The notes under the pieces are model-generated. The model was not told where the DNA came from. It saw only the letters and a list, made by a program, of their open reading frames with translations, and made no database searches. Below are positions 11,553-23,312 of a stretch of DNA of 64,000 nucleotides, in pieces (position 1 is the stretch's first letter; each line of letters opens with the position of its first letter). The DNA is taken from positions 55,557,381 to 55,621,380 of the forward strand of contig JALJCS010000001.1 of the NCBI GenBank assembly GCA_023055355.1. The letters are read 5' to 3'. The DNA comes from Agelaius tricolor. Taxonomy: Eukaryota > Chordata > Aves > Passeriformes > Icteridae. Both the position numbers and the translations under genes were made by a program.

Positions 11553-14500
11553 GTAAGGCTGTACCATGGAACCATGCAGAAAGCTAGCCCTCATCTGGAA
11601 TTTCTGGATGTTTTGCTGCTGTATTATTTAACCTTTTTTTCAAATATTATTGTGTGAGCAGCTGGCGTTTGCTGGTGGTGCCATTGGGCTTTTATCTGTG
11701 TGACTCTGCTGTAGGAGAGCACTGCAGGAATTACTCAGCTGGTTGGGCTGCTGAGGGTTTTTCAGTGGTGGCTAACCCTGGTTGGATTTTCTAGTCCTCT
11801 CAGGCCTCTCTTCTTATTTCAAATAGATTGTGAAAACATTCTGAATGGTAAAAATGTACTTGTCTGTAACAGCAAGCAGATTGTGTATCACAGCCTGCTG
11901 TACTAGTCCTTTGGAAATTGTTTGTTTACATTATTTCCTAAGTGGATTTTTTGTGGCATTTGACTGCTTGGCTGAGCCGTATAGGTCTCTGCTCCCAGAC
12001 AAACTTTTGCAGTGGGAGAAAGACGTTTTATTGTTCTCTGTGGATGAATGCTGGTATTCATAAAAACACAGCCTGTCTAGTCATGCACATAAATAAAAAT
12101 CCATTCAGGATAATGATGACAAAAAGGGAACATACATATGTCAGATAGATCATATTCTGTAAATACAGACAATAATGAGGTTTGTAGAATGTACTCAATT
12201 TAGGTCTTGGTCCTGCAGGCAGCTATCAGCATGTGAATACATTTATGTAGCACTGTTGACTTTTAGAACTGCTCAAGTTTATAAGATTAGTCCAAAGGCT
12301 GCAGAACACATATAGTCATTTTGTTAAACTCATCTAGTTTAAAGTGTTACCATCTTCAGGCTGTGGTCATTCCTGTTTTGTATTTCCTCACTGGGGGAAG
12401 GCCACCCCAGAGGTGTCTGTAGCTGTTAACTGGGAGCTTACAAGTTGTGAGTGCAGGTCCCAGGGCTGCTGCAGCCTGCCTGCCTTCCCTTCCTGCATCT
12501 CAGCCTTAGGAAAAGGAAGGTCATGGTGGAGAAAGTAATGTTTAACTCTCATACTGTAAAGTCCTAGAAGAGTGAATATTTTCAGAAGTGTGGGCCAATC
12601 AGGAACTAGCCATGGCTCTTTGTGTTTCCTATTTGGGGCCAATTGGGTGACTGACTTTTTATGCTGCGTGTAGCTTATTGCAAGATTCAGGTGTGAAAAT
12701 TCTTATTAACACCTTCAGGTTTGACATCTGGAAGGAAACAGAATGGCTTGTTAGGCCTCATCTGCAAGCTAAAACAAGCAAATTAAAAAAAGGACTTTGG
12801 AGCTAAATCACTGTTTAAAACCATTAAAAACAAGACAGAATTTATTAGATTTACTTTTTTTTTTATTTTAAGAAATTTAAGGTGCATATATGTTCAATAT
12901 GGTGACAATGAGCACTGATATTTGTAACTATACTTTTTGATACCTTGAAGGCTTATGAGGCCTGGTCTCAGCTGACATGGAGCTGATGGTCATTCCCACA
13001 TCATCACTGTTGATTTTGAATTGACTGAAATGTGAATGTCCAGATATCTCCTTAGGGGATAGTCTCATGCTTTATCATGTGTTATCAGAATTCAGGTTTG
13101 ATTGATTTCATGCCAGTGAAAAATAGTGCATAGCTGAGCGGTAATGGAAACTTGGATACAATGAATAGCAAGAGAAGAACTTAAAGGGAAAGAATGAGAA
13201 CAGGAGGCCTAATTTTCAGCTTTTCTATATATAGAAAACACCTCAAGGGTAAGTACATACTGTGTTGTATAAATACATTTAAAATGTGTTTTGTAGGCAC
13301 ATATTTTCGATGTGTTGTCATGATCAGAAACACATGTAGACTCTGAAAAGTTATGTGAAGCATGCAGAACCCTTGCTCATGCACATAAGTAGAAGCTATG
13401 CACAGTGTATATGTGTGTAAACATCCAGCTGGAGGAATAGCCACATAAGAATTACTTCAGAACCATCCCTAAGTCAGGAAGCCACAAATTATAGGCATGA
13501 AATTTACCACACTGGCATGTCTACATAAATTAAACCAACTGAAAAGATAGGAGAGAGGAAAAACACATTTACAAATAGTATTAGGTTAGAGAAGAGGAAA
13601 AATGCTAAACCCTTTTCTTGGCTCCAGTCAGAAAGCTGGAAGATTATTATAGGCAGGAGTTTGCAGACTTGAGCTAAACAACTTCCTGGTGCTGAGTATG
13701 AGTCTTGATTTTTATTTATGTATATGCATACAGTCAGGGCTTTACACATAATCATTACTTTGATAGAGGCCAAGAGGGGGCATGGTTGGATTTGTTTTTT
13801 CACTTTCCAGGTACTTTGTCATCATCTTACTCCCTCTTTATCTCTGCCAAGTCTCTGGGATGGGATGATGTCATCTTCTTTATCTACCTAGTATCTACCA
13901 TGATGAGCTCTTAATCCTGACCAAGGGTGTTGGCTGTTTCATGAATGCTGAATTGAGAAGCAGCCATAGAAAAGCTGAATTTCTATTGCAGATAGCAACA
14001 CCTCAGCCAGAGTAAATACAACTGATACTTGTCGAGCCACTGAGACAACTGCTGGTTGTCACAAAGCCTTATATAGGTCTCGTTACGTCAGTGCTCTTCC
14101 AGTCCTCCCAGCCTGTGCCAGAACAAACTCCCAGAGCTTCTCTCCCCACTCGGTTGTCACACTTGCAACTTTGATTCTGCTGCAGCTAGGCTGATGGAAA
14201 AGTAGCTTGGGAAAAGTATCTGCTCTGCATGATCGGTCGCTTCTCAGCCCCAGATGTTCCTGGAACTGAAGTAAGCTCGGCAGGTAAAACACATTTCTTG
14301 GAACTGAAGAGTGAGAAAAAGGGATGTCAGTAAATCTGAAGAAAGAAAGCAAAGTCAGCATTTGTGTTTGACTTTTCTTTCTGTTGTCTTTTCTTTCTGT
14401 CTCTCTGAAGAGACTCACTGAGCAGAAGTGTAATTGACTCTGATGAGGAGCATGCCCACATGGTAGAGAAAGTCTGGTGCTCACTTCATCTCCTGCTCAA

Positions 14501-17093
14501 ATCTGGGAGGTCTGTAGCACAACTGGTAAGAAGGTAGCAAGAATCACTGCTCTTCCTACTGCACTCTTCTTGGAGCTCTGCCCAGGTCCTCTGCTTCACC
14601 AGCTTGGAGGATGTAAGGGAAGAGGAAGAGAAGGGAAAGCATTATGTAAGTTGAGGAAACTTCCTCACTGTCTAGCAATGTCTGAATGTTTTAAATGGTG
14701 GGGTAAAAGGAAGAGTTTTCTTGAGATTGCATGTCATGAAACTAGAATTGAACGCACAGCTTCCACTCCATCATGTGGCTGCTCTGCAAAAAAAAAAAAG
14801 ATGGGAAGGTTCCTCTGTAAGTGCCTGGAAGCTGGGGACTTTCTATAGAAAAAGGATGGGTAGGTTTAAATAGTTTAGTTTTTTCCTTAGGCTCTGTGGA
14901 GCGGTGTGGCCAAAACGAACCACAACAGCTCTGCTGTCAGACTTCATAAGCAGATGTTGTACATAACCCTAAGGAAAATGGCTGTCAGGAATGCATCAGC
15001 ACTAATGCTGTTATGTGAAGACTGGAGCACTGGTAGCCCCTGGACCAGAGTTGTTTCTGTGAGAGAGAACCTCCTGTTCTTGTTCTGAAAGCTGACTTCT
15101 GTTTCATTGTAACTATGGCATTGCTATCAGCTTCCTTAACTTAAAATCATGAGGGTTTGGTCAGGAATTTTGAGTCTTTACATATTTTTATTTCCTGTAC
15201 TGAAAGGCTCATTGCTGCTGTTAATGAGGTGGATAGATCTCAGCTGGCATTTAACAACAAGTACTTGTTCTGGGTGCTGACTGGGGACTGCAATCCCCAC
15301 ATCTGGGTGTGGGGATTTGTGTTTTGTGGATTTACATCTGCCCTTCACAACACTTCCATCTGCAGGAGAGAACAGCCATTGCTTTCCTTGGATGATTCGA
15401 GGAACTGAGACAGAGGTAAACCAAGCTCGCTCAGCACTGCAAAGCAAATGAGGGGACGGGAATGGAAAGGCCTTGAACTGTAAAGCAGTGCTCTTCTGCA
15501 GCTGGACTATCTTCCCTGCTGTCAATCTCTTAACTATTCTGTCACTGTGGCTAATTCAGTGGTGCATGGCAGTGGTCACCAGCCATTACTCAGTCTTTGA
15601 AATGACCTGTGCCTGATGGGGTTTCTGTGCCTGCAGAGGATTCAGCTGAACTGTATTTAGTGAAGAACTTGAAAAAATTAAGTCTGAAAATTAGCCCTGA
15701 GAAAAAAACCACAGTTGGATATTTCTCTCTTGTGGATTAGAATGCACAGTTTTCCTTACTGGAGGAGGGGGAAGGAAAGAGTTTGAGCTGTGGTGTGGAA
15801 AAGTTGTGTAAAGAGAGGCTTAGGGTTTGTGTTTTGTGGAGTTTCCACTACCTGCTCCATTGTGTATGTACAGAGGACTGTGTCTTTGGGGACAAGGTGC
15901 CCATACTGCTGTCACCTTCTGCAGCAGAAAGCTGAGCAGATAGCTGTGGGTGGGGGAGCCTCTGATGGGTATAATCATTGAAATGAACCTGTTATCTCTG
16001 ACAGATTTTGGTGCAGTCAGATTTATATTGGCATTTCTTCTAAAATATCTTCATACCTAGTTCTTAAAAGCTTTTAAGCTATATGTAATGTTCCCTTTGA
16101 GTTTCTCTAATAAAAGAGAAATATGTGATAAGGCAGGATTGGAAAAGGAAATTTAAATATTTAATTTGACTACCAGTTTTGGGATTAAAAATTGGTTATA
16201 ACTAGTGATTGATTTAATACCTTGTACATCTGTAGTCACGAACATTTTGCACAAATGAATGCAGTTCCATATTACCAACTTCTACAATGCTTACGTTAGG
16301 TGGAGTTCCTGCAGTCATGCACAGGAACTAGGTATCTTTTTAGACTCTCCTTATCTCCTCTCAGAGGATAAAAAGTCCCAAGGAGCATCCCACTGAATCC
16401 CGAGTCCTGCAGGCAAGCCTAGATCCATGCTTAGCTCTGCTGGAGCAGGGTACTGCATCAGCTGTCACATTCTGCTCTTTAAACCAGTGCTTCATGCAAC
16501 CTTAGTGCAGTGGCTGGACCAGGAAAAGTGCTGATTGATAGAAATCTGCTGTGGTCCAACAAGCAGTTAATGGTTAAATACCCCATGGCCTCGGAAGGCT
16601 GGGTCACACTGGTTCAGATTTTTAATGTGGGGTTAGTCTGTGGAGAAACTTATAGCTGAGTGTTTCTGGCAGACAGCCTAAGGGGTGGGAAAGGAAGACT
16701 TTTGTAAGTTCACTGCTGTACAAATGTATGCTTAATGTATGCACGCAACCTAGTATTTATCAAACAAGTAGGTCTTCCTAGCAGGAGAGATGAGCAGATG
16801 TTCTGCATATGGCTGGGGCATGGTGCTGCTTCCCAGCAGAGCCTGACCCTGTCCCCTCCTGCCAGGTGTCACCAGCCCCAGAGTGTGGGGCAGCAATGTC
16901 CTGCAGCCTCCCTGGCCCCTGCCTTGGCTTTGGGGTGAAAATGTTATTGTTGCTTTGATTATTACTGTTAATCTTCCACCTCAGGATTTCTGAGAATACT
17001 AACATCAGTACTTAATATGTAGGGATCTTTTTTTTTTTGATGATGAACAAAAACTTTTTTGTTATCAAGATTGTTTAGCAGGAAGTGCTTATC

Positions 17094-17111
17094 AAAAAAA
17101 AAAAAAAAAAA
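17094..17111 (+). repeat. A18 homopolymer
   Basis: Eighteen consecutive A residues are followed by C and A7. This could be the tail of an ancient retroposed insertion on the + strand or simple-sequence expansion. No target-site duplication was recognised. Confidence 0.85.
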
Positions 17112-17494
17112 CAAAAAAACATCCTGGATAAAATTTATATTCCATATGGCAGGTGTTAAGGGGAATGACAATGAAAGCATTATATATCTCATCTTTATGA
17201 AGTTAAAAAAATGTAGGAACCACACTGACTTCAAATTCAGCATCAATCTGGTAGTTAAGAAATCAAGTAACTTTTAAAAGTGGACTAAATGATGTGACAG
17301 TGTGTTCAGAGAAAAATAAGAGAAACAGCTTAAAGGACAAGCTATTTGAAATGGCATCAAGGCTCTTTAATTGTGCTATTAGTAGAAACTAAGAGCAAAT
17401 ATGTATCCATGTCAAGAAAGATTAAAAAAAAATATGGCAAAGATGGTGTGTGTAAACAAAAAATTACAGCAGTCTGTTAGAAATAAGAAGGTGG

Positions 17495-17518
17495 TTTTTT
17501 TTTGTTTTTTTTTTTTTT
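17495..17518 (+). repeat. T-rich homopolymer tract
   Basis: T9, G and T14 run together. The tract lies in the A-rich 17.0-18.1 kb interval. No associated transposon body was recognised with confidence. Confidence 0.85.
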
Positions 17519-18449
17519 CTTCAAAAATTGGGAGTCATATCCAATATAACAAGAAGGGAAAAGACCAAAAGTTCTGGTAAATATTTTGTATTTTTGGTTT
17601 GATCACTAAAGTCATAAAAAATGGACTGAGGAGGAAGTCACAGCAAAATCCTTTCAGATCATTAGAAACAGAAACCAGAGAAAGATTTTGATACTGTTTG
17701 AATTATAAAAGAAGTAGGAAAATATGATAAGACTAAGAAATAGTATTATGTGAGCTTGTACTAGATGTTACTAGAGAAAACCTTTTTTTTTTTTTCGGTG
17801 GTGGAAACTAAAGAGCTGTCCCAAAGTGAACTACTACAAGAATGAATTTTAAAACAAACTAGTAAAAGAAACCATCAGTGTTCATGGAGATTTCTAGAGC
17901 AACTGGAAAAAGGAAATGCTAAAAAAGACTGTGGCATGTAATTTACTAGCTGAATTAGTACTAGAGGAAAAAGAAGAGGCAAATTACAACAGGTGGATTC
18001 ATATGTATCAAGGGCGACATACTGATTTTGGGATTTTTTTGGGGTAAAGATGATGCTCTTCCTAAATCCAGCATTCTTTGGTTTTATGAGCCAACCTGCA
18101 TTGAAGGTGTATCCAGTTGATAGGGGATGTTTTGACACAGGTGTGTTAATTCAGACAAGGAGTGCACTTCTGAAGCCAGCCTCCAGATTATCCCCACTTG
18201 CCCTGCTGTAGTTCACATGGCAGACAGATCTTGCATTATACAAAATGAGCATCCTTAGAATAAAATTAACCAGATGTGCTCCAGGACTGCACTGCTAATC
18301 AGTCCATGAGACTGGACCACTGGTGATCATTTATTTGTGTGCATGTCAGATCCTTGGCACTGCACAGTTTGCTCTGTGGATTCATGGTTGGTAGCCTGAT
18401 GCACTGCTTGTCTATGTGTGTATCACTGCAGAAGGCTTGGATTTCCTGA

Positions 18450-19100
18450 CACCTTTTGGCAGGGCTCTAGCCAAAGGCTCGTGACAGCTAAGGCAGCTAC
18501 AGCTCTTTTGTGGGCTAACAGCTAATTAAACAATGGGAAGCAAAGGCTGGGAACAAAGTATGGAAAAGGGGAACTAGGGTTTCAGTCCACTAGGATTCAT
18601 CAGCTTGAAAAAAAGGATTGAGAAGTAATGTAAGAGGTCTGTCAGTTATGACCACCACTGTAGAACGATTCTTAGCAGATCAAGGACATGCTATTCTCCT
18701 ACAAGAACTGGGCAACCCTGGCCTGCAGATTACAGAGTTACTTTGAAGACCATGTGTTGTCCTTGGAACAAGACAGACCATGTACTGTCCTCGAATAGAT
18801 ACAAAAAAGAAGAAGTGAGCATTGTGCCAAGATGAGACCAGATGCCAAGCATGTTGTGGGAACTGCTAATTTGGCACACCTTAGCTAAAAATGCTTATAG
18901 CATGACAACCAATCAGTAATTAACATGTATGCGTGAATATGGCTACTTAGCCAATGAGCATTAAGCATTAGTGGTGTGAGACAGTGTATAGAGGATGATA
19001 AATATGCCAAAGTGACAAATTAAAGTGGAACGACATGTAGCCACATTGGTGGGATTGTTGTTACTCCGCCAACTCTCCGTGGGACCCTCTTCACGCTGCA
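18450..19100 (+). mobile_element. Probable solo LTR of an endogenous retrovirus (boundaries uncertain)
   Basis: The segment has the layout of a long terminal repeat without internal genes. There are two CCAAT motifs (in ACCAATCAG near 18909 and GCCAATGAG near 18950), TATA-like AT-rich sequence (GTATAGAGGATGATAAATA) near 18987-19005, and an ATTAAA polyadenylation-type signal at about 19019-19024. A more CG-containing end (ACTCCGCCAACTCTCC and GGGACCCTCTTCA) resembles a U5 region. Within the presumed U3 there is a tandem duplication of about 28 bp. I could not fix the TG...CA ends or a target-site duplication, and no gag, pol or env sequence flanks it. It could instead be another type of repeat. 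Confidence 0.42.
18747..18802 (+). repeat. Imperfect 28-bp tandem duplication inside the LTR-like segment
   Basis: AGACCATGTGTTGTCCTTGG begins at 18747 and a close copy, AGACCATGTACTGTCCTCGA, begins at 18775. The period is 28. Direct repeats in U3 are common in retroviral LTRs and often duplicate enhancer sites, which supports the LTR reading but does not prove it. Confidence 0.65.
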
Positions 19101-20800
19101 GAGATGGTTACAAAGTGGCAGTGAATACCCATTTTCCACAGGAAAACTAGTATGCACCATTTGTTAAAACAATACAAACAAAAAGCCACAACAAGTACCT
19201 CAAAAAAACTCAAACAAAAAAACCCCAACAAAACTGGCAGCAAATTTAAAGAATAAAGAAGTACTTTTTCACACACTGCAAAATTAAATTGTGGGAGTTA
19301 GTGTGGATTTCATTTTGCTGAATGTATAAATGGGTTCAAAAAGCAAAGAGAAAAGTTTATGGAAGGACAAGCTCTTGAGAAATTAAGCTCTTCATACAAT
19401 GAAGCTCTGCAAATATTCCTTCAGGATGTCCCCAGACTGTGGAATGGCAGAATTCCTCATGGAGACTTCACTTGACATTGTCTCTATTCTGGCTCTTTTC
19501 CTGTGCTCTGTTAATTTCCACTTTACCTTTATTCTGACACAGTTTGAGCACTACATAAAAATGCTACTTTCATTTCCTCTCCAAGTCTGGCATATAATTA
19601 AGTAAATAAGAAAAAGTAATAATCCATGAGATCACATTTCTTCAGCTTGTTATTGAAGATACAAATACTTCCTCTCTGCATCCCCTTGGGACACCCAGAT
19701 TATCCATACTTCTTTTTATGTAGCAGTCTTGAGTCAAGCTCTCTAGAAAGATCTGAGGGTGAAATAGGCACATGTACCTTATTCTCTACAATATTGCATT
19801 GTCTTGCAATGCCAACTTGCTTTAATTCTGGAGATGCTGCTAGTGCTGTGAAGCCTTGCAAGGGGCCTCTCAGCCTTGTGCACCACCTGTGACCTCACTT
19901 GCAGAGTCCTGCTGTAGTTTCCAGCTTTGGGAAGTGGCTTGAACTTGCAGTACTGTTTCTGTGTCAGCCTTGGGAGCAATTTTGATGTGGGTGTTTGGGA
20001 CAAACCTCAGTGCTAGCAGGGAGGTGGCACAGGGCAGGTGGAGGGGTGCTGTGCCAAGGACTATGACAATCAAGAACACCCAAAGGGCATTCAGTAGTTT
20101 CTGACTCTGAGAAGAACCAGGGAAATTACAGATGTGGTTACAGATGTTGTAGCAGGTTGAATTACAGCAAAGGAACTTCTTTTAAGTGGTGACTCTGGAG
20201 AAAATGTGTAGAGTGTCTTAGAGACCTGAAATTGTAAGACCAGGTGGATGGGTGTCCTGGTAAGCAGTGACTGCCTGGGAATCTATGGAGAGCTCCTCAA
20301 GAGATATCGTGCTCTTCTAAGTTTCAAAGGTCCTTTAAATTTTGCAGCTCAGAACTGGTGCAGGCTCTTGGAAGAAAGGTGTAGCAAAGTGGGGATCTGT
20401 ACCACTGGCTTGTTTAATTACATCTCTCTTGCCTTCTCACTCATTATTTTTCACTCTGTATGTAACCATTCACCTTTGTTCCCATCCATCTTTTTTTTTT
20501 TGAGCAGACAGGGAATTCCTCTGTAACGGGAGCTGTTGGAACTTTTAATACATGTGAAGAGGTTGTTGCAATGCTGTTAAGCCTCACATAACAAGTTTTT
20601 AGAGTTTCATAATTTTTTTATAGTGGTGGAACAAATGAGTAGGAGTAGCAGTGGGGTTGGGGAGTTCCAAGCTCTTCTTGAACTGTCAAAGGACACGTGT
20701 GGTAATGTCACTGAGTCATGTTGGCGACAGGGGTGGAGGACAGTGGAAAGACTCTTTATCTGCTTCATTGACAAGGGCTTGGACCTTGGTGCTTTCACCA
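19101..20800. other. Non-coding DNA, no gene recognised
   Basis: Short chance open frames only. No repeat family, RNA gene or exon was recognised between the LTR-like segment and the reverse-strand CR1. Confidence 0.55.
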
Positions 20801-22740
20801 AATAAAATCATTAAGGTTGGAAAAGACCTCCAAGATTGTTGAATCTAACCTTTGACCAAACAACAGCTTGTCAACTCGACCACAGCACTAAGTGCCATGT
20901 CCAGCCATTTCTTGAATATCTCCAGGGGTAGCGACTCCACCACCTCCCTGGGCAGCCCATTCCAGTGCTTAACCACCCATTCAGGGAAGGAATTCTTTCT
21001 AATGTCCAACTTGAACATCCCCAGTGCAGCTTGAGGGTTTTCCTTTTGTTCTGTGGTTGGTTCCCTGGGGGAAGAGACCAATCCTCACCTGGCTACACCC
21101 TTCCTTCAGGGAGTTGTAGAGCCTCCCTTTCTCCAGGCTATATACCTCTAGCTCTCTCAGCTGCTCTTCACAAGATTTGTGCTCCAGACCCTTTACCAGC
21201 TTTGTTGCCCTCCTCTGGACATGCTCCAGCCCCTCAATGTCCTTCTTGAAGTGAGGGGCCCAGACCTGGGCACAGGACTCAAGGTGAGGTCTCACCAGTG
21301 GTGAGTACAGGGGACAATCATTGCCCTGCTCCTGCTGGCCACACTATTCCTGACAGACACAGACCAGGATGTCATTGTCCTTCTTGGCCACCTGGCACAG
21401 CTGGTGGCCAGTTTGGCCATGTTTGGCCAATGCTGACCAGCACCTCCAGGTCTTTTTCTCCTGGGCCACATTCCAGCCACTCTTTCCCATGCCTGTAGCA
21501 CTGCCTGGGGTTGTCATGACCCAAGGGCAGAATTTAGAACTTGGCCTTGTTGAACCTGGCCTCAGCCCCTTGATCCAGCCTGTCCAGATCCCTATGGAGA
21601 GCCTTCCTGCTCTCCAGCAGATGAACACTCCTGCCTGAGTGTCACCATGAACTGACTGAGGGTGCACTTGATAGCCAATACAGGTATTTAACAGGACTGG
21701 CCTCAGCACTGAGCCCGGAGTAACTGGGCCTTGTGACTGGCCTACAGCTGGATGTAACTGCATTCACCACCACTGTCTGGGCCCAGCCATCCAGCCAGTT
21801 TTTAACCCAGTGAAGAGTGCACTTGTCCAAGCCATGGGCTGGCAGTTCCTCCAGGAGAATTCTGTGGGAGGCTGTACCAAAGGCTTAAGGCCAGGTGGAC
21901 TATATCCAGAGTCTTTCCCTCCTCCAGCAGCTGGGACACTTGGTCATAAAAGGAGATCAGGTTGTTCAAGCAGGATATGGCTTTCCTAAACCCCTGCTGG
22001 CTGGGTCTGATCCCCTGGTTGTCTTGTACTTGCTGTGTTTTTTCACTCAGGTTTATCTGCCTTGTGACCTGCCTTTGCACCAAGGTCAGGCTGACAAGCT
22101 GTAGTTCACTATATCCTCCTTCAAACCCTTCTTGTAGGTGAGCATCACATTTGATATCTAGCCATCTGGGACTTCCCTGGTTAACCAGGACTGAGGATGA
22201 ATGTTGGAGAGTGGCTGGGCAAGTCCTTCCACCAGCCAGTATCCTTGGGTGAATCCTCTCCAGCCCTGCAGACTTGTGTCTAAGTGGCTCAACTGATCAT
22301 TATCTACTTCCTTCTGGATTGCAGCCTTTTTGCTCTGCTCTCTGTGTCTGTCTACCAGCTTGGGGGCCTGGTTGCCCTGAGGATAACTGGTCTTTCTGCT
22401 AAAGGCTGAGGGAAAGAGGCATTAAGTACCTCAGGCTTTTCATTATCCTTGGTGGCAATGTTTCCCCTGCATAAAATAAAGGAGGGATATTTTCCTTGAC
22501 CCTCCTTTCATTGTTCATGTTTTTCTAAAACCCCTTTTTATTATCTGTCACAGCAGTGGCAAGACTGAATTCTAGCTGAGCTTCCTCCTTTCTCTCTACA
22601 TGACCTAACAACATCTTTGTATTCTTCCTGAGTTGCCTACCCCTTCTTCCAGAGGTCAATAACTCTCTTTTTTCAACTGAGTTTGTCCAAGAGCTCCCTA
22701 TTTAGCCAAGATGCTTTCAGGGGTGCCCAACAGCAGTCAG
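20801..22740 (-). mobile_element. CR1 LINE, 5'-truncated, ORF2 relic (reverse strand)
   Basis: On the minus strand this is a long, decayed CR1 copy ending at its 3' terminus near 20801. The typical end, in which a GGTCTTTTCCAACC block is followed by TTAATGATT, is visible in reverse complement at about 20805-20830. Moving 5', broken frames carry the familiar CR1 ORF2 blocks. These are the [16 protein letters not shown] block and the [16 protein letters not shown] block (20845-21081), ERV/CR1-like [16 protein letters not shown] (20999-21295), [14 protein letters not shown] (21292-21501), and the reverse-transcriptase 'PGSVLRPVLLN' block (21344-21763). There is also an AISCLNNLISFYDQV region near 21802-22083. 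Frameshifts and stops separate the blocks, and the usual FADD catalytic motif is no longer readable. The copy is a fossil and cannot encode a working transposase. Confidence 0.9.
20999..21763 (-). pseudogene. CR1 reverse-transcriptase C-terminal region, frameshifted
   Basis: Three overlapping minus-strand frames together retain the order of the CR1 ORF2 C-terminal half. The upstream frame reads GSVLRPVLLN and later GKSGWNVAQEKKTW. The next frame reads [15 protein letters not shown]. The last reads [19 protein letters not shown] and then [20 protein letters not shown]. The change of frame between blocks shows at least two indels. In CR1 this protein is an endonuclease and reverse transcriptase for target-primed retrotransposition. 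Here the YADD/FADD-type active site is replaced by unrelated residues around GDTQAGVF, so the copy is inactive. Confidence 0.85.
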
Positions 22741-23194
22741 TTCTGGTATAAAAGGAAAATAAATGGTTGCTTGTGATGATGAGTTTGAAAATTAGAGTTG
22801 ACAAACCATAGATACCTTATTGTCTTCTTAATATTGTCTTCTTAATCAAGGATTGCCTTTCTGAGAGCTGGTTAAGCAATCACTCTTACTACAAAGGAGA
22901 ACCAGGTGGGATATCCTCATCTGTGCCTGCATGGGAGGCTTCAGCACCTTTGCACAGAATTGCTGTCATTAGCGATGCAGAAGTGTTGGTAGACGTGTCA
23001 CAAGTTCTCAGGCTTTTATGGTTTTGTTTAGTCAGGGTGCAATCCAGCCCTAACATTGTTACATTCCTCATGTACACTGTGGGTTTAACACTGAGCTGTT
23101 TTCCTTATGCTATTTGGAGCTTTCCAAGACCGAGATTTTACCAAGGTGAAATTCCCTGTTAAGGAACATGTGAACTTAGGGGGGAAAAAAAGAA
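22741..23194. other. Non-coding DNA, no gene recognised
   Basis: Unique-looking sequence with no recognised exon or repeat. A 12-bp unit ATTGTCTTCTTA is repeated with a period of about 15 near 22819-22847. Confidence 0.5.
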
Positions 23195-23312
23195 GTCTTG
23201 GTAAAAAAAGAACAATGAGTCCCAAGTGTATTTCTTTAAGCCTTGTGCTTAGGTGTTAACATAGGAGCCTATTCAAAACAGACGGAGATTTTAACCACTA
23301 GACCACAGTGAC
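23195..23312 (-). repeat. Possible tRNA-derived SINE or tRNA-like fragment
   Basis: On the minus strand, 23305 to 23295 reads TGGTCTAGTGG. This fits the RNA polymerase III A-box consensus and is the sequence seen in tRNA-Glu/Asp-type D arms. It continues as TTAAAATC. A weak B-box-like TTTTGAATAG lies about 20 nt further on. The acceptor and anticodon stems do not fold into a complete tRNA, so this is not a functional tRNA gene. A decayed tRNA-derived SINE is plausible, but the family is not identified and chance cannot be excluded. Confidence 0.3.

Larger units (their letters stand above)
11553..18449. other. Non-coding DNA, no gene recognised
   Basis: No splice-bounded open frame with recognisable protein similarity was found. 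Frames of 115-133 codons near 14.1-15.5 kb resemble no known protein and lie in repeat-free sequence. From about 17.0 to 18.1 kb the + strand is notably A-rich and carries several A or T homopolymers. Confidence 0.5.

Noticed and set aside
14083..14484. 133-codon minus frame
   Set aside because: No known similarity, no splice sites fitting an exon, and length within chance expectation for a window of this size.
21344..21763. 139-codon minus frame as a host gene
   Set aside because: It is one block of the CR1 ORF2 relic, flanked by other CR1 blocks in different frames.
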